From assembly GCA_029244465.1 (NCBI GenBank), contig JAQWQN010000080.1, positions 1-14,461 of the forward strand: 14,461 nt of DNA, given 5' to 3'. This document shows, one piece after another, positions 1 through 6,542 of the stretch. The position numbers and the translations under genes were made by a program. The stretch comes from Pseudomonadales bacterium (GTDB lineage: Bacteria; Pseudomonadota; Gammaproteobacteria; Pseudomonadales; Azotimanducaceae). Under the pieces are notes generated by a model. That model was not told the origin of the DNA, did no database searches, and worked only from the letters and a program-made list of their open reading frames with translations. Every line of letters begins with the position of its first letter. Positions within the stretch are counted from its first letter, which is position 1.

Positions 1-861
1 CCGCTGGTTCCAGGGCGCGCCGTTGCCAGTACCAATATAGAGGGCGTCGAGTTCCTCGTCATAAGTAAAGGCGTGCCAGGCATGTCCGCCGCCGCCGTGT
101 TTCCACCATTCCCCCGTCCAGGTTTCAGCGGCCCTTTCCATCGCAGCGTTTTCGAACCCGTCGGCCGGATTGCCGGGCACGATATAGAAACGCCAGATTT
201 GTTTGCCAGTTTCAGTGTCGTAGGCGCTGACATAACCGCGACCGCGTCCGTGTTCTGTGCCGCCGTTACCAATGAGGACTTTGCCTTTGAATGCTTTCGG
301 CGCACCGGTGATGTAACGCGCTTCATCAAGGCCAAATGTGCGCGTGCTCCAGACGAGCTTGCCCGTGGCACGCTGCAATGCGAACAGGCGGCCATCCCAC
401 GTCGCGGCAAAGAGCTTGTCGCCATACATCGTAATGCCGCGGTTGTGCACCCAGCCAACCCGTTTGGCATGACCTACTTCTTTGGCGACATCCGGATCGT
501 ATGACCAAAGCAGGTCTCCAGTGGTCGCGTCCACTGCACGAATCACATTCATCGTACCGGTAAAGTACATCACGCCATCCACAACTAACGGTGTCGAAAC
601 GAGGCCGACGTCGCCGGGCAAGTCCGTAAACCAGGATAGGCCGAGCTGGCCGACAGACTGAGCGTTGATCTGCTTCAACGGACTAAAACGCTGCTCGCTG
701 TGTGTGCGGCCATACGCGAGCCAATCAGCCTCGTTTTTAGCGTCAGCGATATCAGCATCCGCGATACGACGGGGCTCAGCTTGAGCGGAAGCCAGTAGCA
801 GGCTCATCACTGTACAAACATAACATGCAAGCCAACGAGAATTCAGACACGAGTTATTCAT
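1..861 (-). CDS. PQQ-dependent alcohol dehydrogenase, N-terminal 287 residues (partial, cut by left edge)
   Basis: Periplasmic quinoprotein dehydrogenase that oxidises alcohols and passes electrons from PQQ to a cytochrome c. The frame is open from ATG at 861 to base 1. Residues 1-28 form a signal peptide ending LLLASAQA. Propeller tryptophan-docking repeats follow (AVDATTGDLLWSYDP near 109-123; QRATGKLVWSTRT near 163-174). GNGGTEHGRGRGYVSAYD (198-215) and GGGGHAWHAF through LYIGTGNGAPWN (256-285) match the family; E203 and N280 sit where the family's calcium/PQQ ligands lie. The adjacent Cys-Cys pair that caps PQQ in many members is absent: the segment reads KRVGWVHNRG (133-142). Upstream, AGGT lies about 8 bases before the ATG. 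It is divergent from the PON-like gene at 1236. The C-terminal half, including any heme c domain, is outside the window, so quinoprotein versus quinohemoprotein cannot be decided. Confidence 0.9.
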   Translation of the reverse strand, partial: MNNSCLNSRWLACYVCTVMSLLLASAQAEPRRIADADIADAKNEADWLAYGRTHSEQRFSPLKQINAQSVGQLGLSWFTDLPGDVGLVSTPLVVDGVMYFTGTMNVIRAVDATTGDLLWSYDPDVAKEVGHAKRVGWVHNRGITMYGDKLFAATWDGRLFALQRATGKLVWSTRTFGLDEARYITGAPKAFKGKVLIGNGGTEHGRGRGYVSAYDTETGKQIWRFYIVPGNPADGFENAAMERAAETWTGEWWKHGGGGHAWHAFTYDEELDALYIGTGNGAPWNQR

Positions 862-1108
862 GCGGGTGACCTATGTTTATTAACATCACAAGACCTTGCT
901 CCGAAGACTTTCTGAATACAAGCGCGTCTCGCACCTAACCGGAGCGACGCCGCATCTGTCACCGCCGATGTCAAACAGGTCTGCTACTTTTGCTATCGAC
1001 AACCGTTGAGAAGGATCGACAAGAGAGTCGCTTGTTTTGGGAATGACACCCGTTCCCACACCGTCCAAACCTTGAGATCGAACTCAATATCGTAGCCGCC
1101 GCAAGGGT

Positions 1109-1148
1109 CGTAACCTCGTTACGGCAAAGGTTACGCGGCACGGTTACG
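1109..1148. promoter_or_regulatory. Cluster of four CGTAAC/GTTACG half-sites in divergent promoter region
   Basis: Within 40 bp there is a perfect inverted repeat CGTAAC-ctc-GTTACG (1109-1123, 6-bp arms, 3-bp spacer), followed by two direct copies GGTTACG at 1129-1135 and 1142-1148. The three GTTACG copies start 12 and 13 bases apart, just over one helical turn, so a regulator could bind them on one face. The cluster lies between the divergent PQQ dehydrogenase (start 861) and PON-like gene (start 1236), about 90-130 bp upstream of the latter. A dimeric repressor or activator site is inferred. No regulator gene is in the window. Confidence 0.45.
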
Positions 1149-1173
1149 AAAGTTAGTGCAGAGACCGCTAGTT

Positions 1174-1192
1174 CATTGTATACCAGACAATG
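1174..1192. promoter_or_regulatory. Inverted repeat CATTGT-N7-ACAATG
   Basis: Perfect 6-bp arms separated by 7 bases, 44 bases upstream of the PON-like start codon and 26 bases downstream of the GTTACG cluster. It could be a second operator or a leader hairpin for the plus-strand gene. Arms this short arise by chance fairly often, so confidence is low. Confidence 0.25.
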
Positions 1193-1235
1193 GGCATCGC
1201 CCCTTATGTGGCCCACTTCTGTCGGGAGACAACAC

Positions 1236-2297
1236 ATGACCATCTGGCGCACGCTTTTGTTAATCGCGATCTCTACCAGCGCATGGCCGGCACAGGCATC
1301 CGAAACGCAATGTGCCGCTGCGAGCGACATGAGCTACATCTGTGAGATCGTCAACGCTGAAGACTTGGTTTTGATCCCAGGATCAGAGTGGCTTCTGGCG
1401 AGTGGTTATAGCCCTGGCGGCGCGGTCTATGCCATCAACAGCGAATCGAATGCAATCATTCAGACCTATAACCCATCGCGCGCTAACCACAACGCCCGTG
1501 CATTTCCAGGGTGCAGCAAGCCGCCACCAGCGGCGACTTTTATCGCGCATGGACTGAACATTCGACGCGCGCAGAGCGGCCGCTCAACACTCTATGTGGT
1601 TGGGCACGGTGGTCGTGAGGCAATCGAAGTATTCGACGTTGACAGCCACCGCGACAAACCGGAACTAACCTGGATTGGCTGTGTGATGATGCCCGCAGGA
1701 CTCGATGCCAATAGTGTCGCCTCGCACAGTGATGGTTCTCTGCGCATCACTGTTTTGATGCATCCCGAAGATACCTTCACGGACGTTTTCGCGGGGACAA
1801 AGACCGGTGCGGTGTACGCCTGGTCACCCGGAGAAACATCAATTCAGAAACTGGCAGGCTCGGAATTGCCGGGCAATAACGGCATCGAAATTTCTGCAGA
1901 TGGCACAGAAGTCTATGTGGTTTCGACCGGAATGAGCACCCTATCAGTGTTCTCAAACACCAACCCAATGCGTCTGTTACGCGCCACACCTAAGATGGAT
2001 TTTAGTCCGGACAACATTCACTTGACCCCGGAAGGGCTAATTATGACGGGCGGACCCAGCTGGATTGATCACGCCTGTGAGACGAAGGAAGCTTTTGATC
2101 TGGAAAAATTCGCTACCTGTCCGCGCGGCTCGGTCGCTGCGACATTCGACCCTATCTCGCTCAAAGAAGTTCAACGCTGGCGGGCAGGGCCCAATCCCGC
2201 TTTCAGTAACGCAACCATGGCGGTAATGGTTGGAGACGATGTGTGGTTAGGCACGTTCTCTGGGACGCGGATTGGTATCATCACTGCAGCGGACTGA
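1236..2297 (+). CDS. Secreted paraoxonase/arylesterase-like (SMP-30-type) six-bladed propeller hydrolase
   Basis: Predicted 353-residue exported calcium-dependent hydrolase of the PON/strictosidine-synthase/SMP-30 fold, which in known members cleaves lactones or aryl esters. The start at 1236 is chosen because GGGAG lies 7 bases upstream and the protein then begins with a clean signal peptide (residues 1-21, ending WPAQA). An upstream in-frame ATG at 1176 has no such site. Family landmarks, matched from memory of human PON1, are all in order: AEDLVLIPG (E42, D43 like PON1 E53, D54), FIAHGL (H105 like H115), YVVGHGG (H124 like H134), DANSVA (N159 like N168), NNGIEIS (N215 like N224) and SPDNIHLTPEG (D259-N260 like D269-N270). 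Six cysteines may form disulfides in the periplasm. The gene is divergent from a PQQ dehydrogenase and faces a dead one, so it may act on a lactone or ester made in the same oxidation route. It could be annotated simply as SMP-30/gluconolactonase-like. Confidence 0.75.
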   Translation: MTIWRTLLLIAISTSAWPAQASETQCAAASDMSYICEIVNAEDLVLIPGSEWLLASGYSPGGAVYAINSESNAIIQTYNPSRANHNARAFPGCSKPPPAATFIAHGLNIRRAQSGRSTLYVVGHGGREAIEVFDVDSHRDKPELTWIGCVMMPAGLDANSVASHSDGSLRITVLMHPEDTFTDVFAGTKTGAVYAWSPGETSIQKLAGSELPGNNGIEISADGTEVYVVSTGMSTLSVFSNTNPMRLLRATPKMDFSPDNIHLTPEGLIMTGGPSWIDHACETKEAFDLEKFATCPRGSVAATFDPISLKEVQRWRAGPNPAFSNATMAVMVGDDVWLGTFSGTRIGIITAAD

Positions 2298-2521
2298 GTA
2301 TCGCAACAGAGCAGATGGTTGCTGGCTGACTGATTCAAAGGCGGCGGTCGTTGCAGAAACAAAAGAATGACTACGCCACCTGTCAAGCGAATCGTCAGGC
2401 ACCTCAACTACTGATGCACGCAAAAATGCTGATCATGCAGACCAACACACGCCAACTGTAAGCCAGACAAGCCAGTCATTGAGTGCACACGAGACTGAAA
2501 GCTGATTGACTGTCCAGGTTA

Positions 2522-3334
2522 CTAATTCGTCCCGTACACGCCCTGCAAAACACGCCTCATTTCAGGCAACAATGGCACCTCACTGTGCTGATCATCTTTG
2601 AAATAACCGGTATAGACAGCGTCCCACTGGTAGACATTGTGTTTAACGCCGGGCATTCGCCCCTCAAATGAGGCTAACAATCCAGATCTACCACCATGTA
2701 AAAAAGCCGACACGTAACCACGTCCTTTCAACTGCGATTCCGAACCGCCGTTACCCACAAAAACCTTGCCACCTCCGACATAGGGTGAATCCGTTATGAA
2801 ATAACCCAAGGCATTGTCACACGTCTGCCGGGTCCACAGGTGGGTACCTTGCTCCGCATCCAGGGCAATCAACCGACAGTCCGCGGTTGTCAGGAACGCC
2901 ATTCCGTCCCAAACGGCAATCCCGCGGTGGGCACGCCCAAGCCATGCCAACTCTGGTCGTTCGACGATTGCGTCGCGCACGTTGGGATCATATTGCCACA
3001 GAAGGCTGCCGCTCTTCGCATCAAGCCCCAATACGACCGAGTAAGCTCCGGAAAGATAGACAACACCATCGATTATAATGGGCGTCGTAGCGACGCCATC
3101 CGGTATCGGCAGATCGGCCGCCCATGCCAGCCCTAACCGGTCCACATTGGCTGTGTTCAATTAATCAAGCGGCGAGTAGTGCTGACCGTTGCAATCGCCG
3201 CCTTTCAGACTCCAGTTGGAGCCGCTGGCAGACGTTGTGGTTGCATCGTTACCGCGCTGCGCCGCCACGAGCGGCACGGCGCAACACATAGCTACTACAA
3301 GAATCGATTTACTGCTGAGCAAACTCTTTAGCAC
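2522..3334 (-). pseudogene. Relic of a second PQQ-dependent alcohol dehydrogenase (nonsense codon and C-terminal loss)
   Basis: Reading from GTG at 3334 gives a signal peptide (MLKSLLSSKSILVVAMCCAV, ending LVAAQ) and then mature quinoprotein sequence NWSLKGGDCNGQHYSPLD, followed by TAA at 3163-3161 and LNTANVDRLGLAWAADLP in the same frame. The intact paralogue at 861 reads SPLKQINAQSVGQLGLSW here, so the stop sits exactly where Gln is expected; CAA to TAA is a single C-to-T change. Downstream the frame stays open to 2522 with DAKSGSLLWQYDP, VFVGNGGSESQLKGRGYVSAF and E141 in the calcium-ligand position. After GYVSAF (about base 2702) the last 59 residues no longer resemble the family, and the protein ends at about one third of normal length. 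It lies 31 bp downstream of the cupin gene on the same strand, so the two were probably cotranscribed. The TTG right after the stop could start a 212-residue fragment, but that would lack the signal peptide. Confidence 0.8.
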
Positions 3335-3365
3335 GACCGTCCCATGTCAGCGTCATTAAGCAAAA

Positions 3366-3815
3366 TTATTCGCCAGACGCGTAGATGACCCAGATCTTTT
3401 CGTAACCTTCCGTATCCCAGATCCCCGTCCACTCTTTTGGCATGGTGACCGCTTCCCCGGCGTTAACGGTCATGACACTGCCATCGCTGGAGGTCAAGGT
3501 GACGCCGCCACTCAGGAAATACATAAACTCATTGACACCATAAGGCTGACTGATCTCGAATCGCGTCTTACCGGAACGATACATGCCAGTGCTGAACTTT
3601 CCATCACTGCTCGACATGGTCGTGACACTTTCAGTCTGGTGGCCATCTGAATGTGTGGTTGCCTTCATACTGTCGTGCTGAAATAACATTCCTGCTGCAT
3701 CATCTTTACTGATTTTTGCTGGTAGCACGGTCTTCAAATCCTTGCTATCTGCAATTACCGGGAACAACAAACTAGCACACAGAAATACAATCGAGAGTCG
3801 GGCTGTGACATTCAT
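3366..3815 (-). CDS. Secreted small cupin-domain protein (Cupin_3/DUF861-like)
   Basis: A 149-residue protein of unknown substrate. Residues 1-22 form a signal peptide (MNVTARLSIVFLCASLLFPV then IAD), implying a periplasmic location. Residues about 75-147 form a single cupin barrel: RFEISQPYGVNEFMYFLSGG (85-104), then a DGSVMTVNAGEAVTMPKEWT stretch (111-130) and GIWDTEGYEKIWVIY (131-145). The GEAVxxPxxWxGxW pattern is typical of the Cupin_3 family that includes (S)-ureidoglycine aminohydrolase domains. The usual metal-binding HxH and second-motif His are not visible, so it may be a non-metal or binding-only cupin. AGGGA lies about 8 bases upstream of the ATG. It is the first gene of a likely two-gene unit with the dehydrogenase relic, which hints at a former role alongside periplasmic alcohol oxidation. 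TATAAC (minus strand, 3856-3851) is a possible -10 box, but no good -35 accompanies it. Confidence 0.75.
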   Translation of the reverse strand: MNVTARLSIVFLCASLLFPVIADSKDLKTVLPAKISKDDAAGMLFQHDSMKATTHSDGHQTESVTTMSSSDGKFSTGMYRSGKTRFEISQPYGVNEFMYFLSGGVTLTSSDGSVMTVNAGEAVTMPKEWTGIWDTEGYEKIWVIYASGE

Positions 3816-4152
3816 CGCAAGTTCCCTATCGAGCAGCTGAAGATCTCATAGTTATAACACGGATACGTCTTTGACCGTTTTTCGTTATTTTACATAAACA
3901 ATGACTCCATTGCGGAGCCATTACCACCGCTGCGCCCGCGCGTATCATTGATAAAACAACTACTAGACTGGGTTTGAGACCGACAGACCAAGGTCCTGAG
4001 GCAACGTTGCGCTCACGTGACTATCTGACACACAGAACGTCTGGTTATGCGCGCATACATCAGGATCGAGGTCGGCCCGGCCTAGCGTTTATTCAATGGC
4101 TCATCAGGATAGATAAGGCAAACAACCTGATTCTCAGCGGGCTGACAATGGC
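3816..4152. other. Intergenic, no gene; imperfect hairpin at 3900-3922
   Basis: No supportable gene lies between the transporter stop and the cupin start, both on the minus strand. The region carries an imperfect inverted repeat, AATGACTCC (3900-3908) and GGAGCCATT (3914-3922), with one mismatch and a 5-base loop, 85-107 bases upstream of the cupin ATG. It could be an operator or a weak hairpin. There is no T run on either side, so an intrinsic terminator is not supported. An open frame on the plus strand here lacks any family resemblance. Confidence 0.4.
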
Positions 4153-5616
4153 TCAATCGTCAACCGTCTTCTGCGCTTGCTTCTTTAGGATTTCCAGATT
4201 GGCATTATGGGCTTTTCTGTCGATCTGGTATCGCGAGATTAGGTACATGGCGAAAAAATAAAGCCCGCAGTAGGTTGGCAAAAAGAAACTCGCTAACTCT
4301 AAGCGCATCTCTTCAGACATATCGGAAACCGTCTTTATGCCGTCCATGCCGACAATCGAGACAATCGAACCCGCGAGCACGATACCGAACGCGCTGACAA
4401 ATTTTCCAGCGAAACTTCGGGCTGCGTAGAACAGCCCTTCCGATCGACGACTGGTCTTCACTTCACTGTCCTCGACGATATCCGCCATCATAGAGTCGAG
4501 CATGACCCCGCCGATAATAAAGCCGACGACTTCCGCAGTCACAAACAGCGAATATATGAGCAGGTTGATTGTGAGGCTCAATTCGTAACTTGAAAGCGCC
4601 AACGCAGTGATCTCGTGGCTAGACCAAAAGCCAGCTAGTTTCAGAACATAGGGAATCGGGTACAGGAGTATTGCTGCAAATAGAGCCGTCACCGCCGTCC
4701 ACTTTTTGCCAAGCATCAGCCCTAATTTAGGCGCCAACCAATAAGCAATAGCAGGAGAGAGAAAGACGCAAATCCCTGTGAACGCAATTTGCGCCCCGTC
4801 AAACTCGAAGAAATAGGTCACGTTATATAAATACAAAGCCGTGGACATACCAGCCGCACCGCCAACGACCAGCGAATAGCTGAATAACCACATAAAATTC
4901 TTGTTTTTTAACGACTGCGCGATTTGCTTGATTTCGTGCCATAGTTCAGAAAACTTAAATTTCTCTAATGGTCGTGGCAGACCGGACGCCACCTTTTGAG
5001 TGCCGAGAGAAGAGATCAATGTGCTAACCGCAATGATGATTGCGCCGGCCACACCGTATATGGCGTACCCCGTTTGCACGGCAATACCATAGGCGCCTAC
5101 CCAAATGAACATGTTGACTACGTGGATGCCATTGCCGCCGTACCACCCGAACGCATGCCTCAGGACCAGCCACTTGTTTCGCTCATCGTAATCCTTAACC
5201 AGATCGGGCAACAATGCGACAGAGGGTACTTCGACCAGCGTCACGGCCGTGCGAATCAAAACCGCCGCTGCCAATAAGTAATACCACCGGTTTGTTTCCG
5301 TCAGTTCGATAACCGGATTGAACAACGCGTAGAAAGAGAGCGGTAGGAGTATCAGTCCGACATACATAAACGGGTGTCGGCGACCTAATTTAGAGTTTGT
5401 TTTATCCGACCAATGGCCCAGGAATAGATCCGATACAGCGTCCCATATCATCGCGATGAACAACGCTGCAGCGGCGAGATAGCCCGGGACACCCAGTACC
5501 TGGGTTGAATAGATTAACAAAAGATAGCTGAAGGCATTATTTTTGATGCCGAACGCCACCGAGGCTGACCCATAGAACCAATAAACCGGATTTTTTTCTG
5601 CGCTGTTTGTTGTCAT
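4153..5616 (-). CDS. MFS transporter, glycoside-pentoside-hexuronide:cation symporter (MelB-like, MFS_2)
   Basis: An inner-membrane symporter of 487 residues expected to import a sugar, glycoside or sulfonated/uronic relative with Na+ or H+. It has about 12 hydrophobic segments. The family's cation-site signature is present as IWDAVSDLFLGHWSDKTNSK (57-76), with D59 and D63 matching the paired aspartates of MelB, followed by LGRRHPFM. The late-helix signature MLDSMMADIVEDSEVKTSRR, then SEGLFYAARSFAGK, matches the usual ADVVDYDExxTGxRxEG block. I chose ATG at 5616 because the protein then starts MTTNSAEKNP before helix 1; the frame extends upstream to a GTG at 5664, which would add 16 polar residues. 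The substrate cannot be read from sequence. Neighbours encode no glycosidase, so a non-sugar substrate is possible. Confidence 0.88.
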   Translation of the reverse strand: MTTNSAEKNPVYWFYGSASVAFGIKNNAFSYLLLIYSTQVLGVPGYLAAAALFIAMIWDAVSDLFLGHWSDKTNSKLGRRHPFMYVGLILLPLSFYALFNPVIELTETNRWYYLLAAAVLIRTAVTLVEVPSVALLPDLVKDYDERNKWLVLRHAFGWYGGNGIHVVNMFIWVGAYGIAVQTGYAIYGVAGAIIIAVSTLISSLGTQKVASGLPRPLEKFKFSELWHEIKQIAQSLKNKNFMWLFSYSLVVGGAAGMSTALYLYNVTYFFEFDGAQIAFTGICVFLSPAIAYWLAPKLGLMLGKKWTAVTALFAAILLYPIPYVLKLAGFWSSHEITALALSSYELSLTINLLIYSLFVTAEVVGFIIGGVMLDSMMADIVEDSEVKTSRRSEGLFYAARSFAGKFVSAFGIVLAGSIVSIVGMDGIKTVSDMSEEMRLELASFFLPTYCGLYFFAMYLISRYQIDRKAHNANLEILKKQAQKTVDD

Positions 5617-5661
5617 ATATTGACCCGACCTATTACTCGATTTATAGCTGTTTGTTGAGTG

Positions 5662-5680
5662 CACATGTTACGAACGTGTG
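5662..5680. promoter_or_regulatory. Palindrome CACATGTT-acg-AACGTGTG upstream of transporter
   Basis: Nineteen bases with 8-bp arms and a single mismatch (7/8 complementary), centred 55 bases upstream of the transporter start codon at 5616. Position and symmetry suit an operator for a LacI- or TetR-type repressor, but no regulator gene is adjacent. A second, weaker palindrome of the form TTGAyT-N6-ArTCAA lies at 5703-5720. Confidence 0.35.
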
Positions 5681-5738
5681 GCACTCCCTTGACCTATTCA
5701 CATTGACTTTGCGCAATCAACCAGAGCACCCTCTCCGT

Positions 5739-5774
5739 GACCATGACCATGACCATGACCATGACCATGACCAT
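5739..5774 (+). repeat. Hexanucleotide microsatellite (GACCAT)x6
   Basis: Six perfect tandem copies of GACCAT, 123-158 bases upstream of the transporter start and in the divergent region before the DUF1579-like gene. In one plus-strand frame it reads as alternating Asp-His (six DH pairs, then PHSG) within an open stretch ending at 5831, but no good start codon or ribosome binding site supports that frame. The 9-bp inverted repeat ATTGACTTT (5702-5710) / AAAGTCAAT (5793-5801) flanks it. Such repeats can change copy number by replication slippage. Confidence 0.8.
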
Positions 5775-5838
5775 CCTCACTCAGGAATGAGTAAAGTCAA
5801 TTACATTTTAGGTTGGGAAAGTTTGTATTGACGCTAAA

Positions 5839-5861
5839 GCGGTGCGTCACCGCGACGTTTT
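5839..5861 (+). terminator. Possible weak terminator hairpin GCGGTG-cgt-CACCGC then TTTT
   Basis: A perfect 6-bp GC-rich stem with a 3-base loop (5839-5853), followed four bases later by TTTT (5858-5861) on the plus strand. It starts 8 bases after the stop of the His-Asp repeat frame (5831). The T run is short and offset, so it may instead be a leader hairpin for the downstream gene or a regulatory site. Confidence 0.3.
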
Positions 5862-6013
5862 GCAACCACTTGGGATCCTGAGAACACCACGCAAACGCGT
5901 CGAATATGAGGGTCACCGAAATCAGCCTATTTGCGCTTGGATCCTTTGCCACGCTTGGACAACATAACGAACAGGGCTACATTCAGACGAGGCAGCCTAG
6001 AAGAAATTTTCTT

Positions 6014-6513
6014 ATGACTCGAGTGAAACTAAGCCTCCTGTCTGCCGTTTTCGTTCTCATGCAACTAACTGCAACCGCTGAAGACGCGCCGATCACCATT
6101 GGCCATCTTCAAATGACGGAAACGCCTAAGAGTCGGGCATTCGAGCAGACCGCGAAAAATTGGCAAATGGCAAGGCCAAACGACCCAAGACCTTGACGGT
6201 GCGACTTTCGATGTCTCTCACGAATTTAAGTTCACCGCAGGTAGCAACCCCCCCCACTGACACCAATATTGAAGATGGCGTGGAAATGCTAACTACCGAC
6301 CCCGATGAAGAGAGCAAATTAGTCGTAAAGCACTATTGCGCATTGGCCACAGAGCCGGTTTTTAAGGCGCGCGTAGCATCAGCAGACAGGATGAAAATCG
6401 CGCGATGCCATGACCTTCGAAAACATAGTTATGCTAGATGGGCAATTAACGACAAGTATAGCGGCGCTAACGCCTGCTTTTACGTGTTGGTCTATACAGC
6501 AGCACGTCATTAG
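6014..6513 (+). pseudogene. DUF1579-like secreted protein gene broken by two homopolymer frameshifts
   Basis: ATG at 6014 starts a signal peptide (MTRVKLSLLSAVFVLMQLTA, then TAEDA) and continues to FEQTAK. The homology-like sequence then moves to the next frame after the A5 run at 6155-6159: IGKWQGQTTQDLDGATFDVS, then HEFKFTAGSNPP. It moves again at the C8 run (6248-6255): TDTNIEDGVEMLTTDPDE, then KLVVKHYCALATEPVF. Dropping one A and one C gives one frame of 165 residues. The pattern GxWxG, sandwich strands, E-x-L-x-T and HYCALxxxP resembles DUF1579/nitrobindin-type lipocalin-like beta-barrel proteins, recalled rather than searched. The last ~45 residues after MKIA show no family features and may hide another break. 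As written, translation stops at 6196. Two single-base insertions in homopolymers fit either true decay or assembly error; function unknown. Confidence 0.6.
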
Positions 6514-6542
6514 TTCGATTAGCTCGATTAGCTAAGAAGCAC

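Noticed and set aside
73..504. 143-codon plus-strand open frame
   Set aside because: It is antisense to the PQQ dehydrogenase, whose minus frame is open across the whole 861 bases with clear family motifs; the plus frame has none.
3974..4261. 95-codon plus-strand open frame
   Set aside because: Its end overlaps the transporter antisense and the rest lies in unremarkable intergenic sequence; no ribosome site or family match.
5607..5831. Asp-His repeat microprotein as a real gene
   Set aside because: The frame opens with TTG inside the transporter gene, has no ribosome site, and the Asp-His run is just the GACCAT microsatellite translated; kept only as a finding.
6150..6260. Programmed ribosomal frameshifting as the explanation for the split DUF1579-like gene
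   Set aside because: Two shifts in the same direction at plain homopolymers, with no slippery heptamer or downstream structure recognised; error or decay is simpler.
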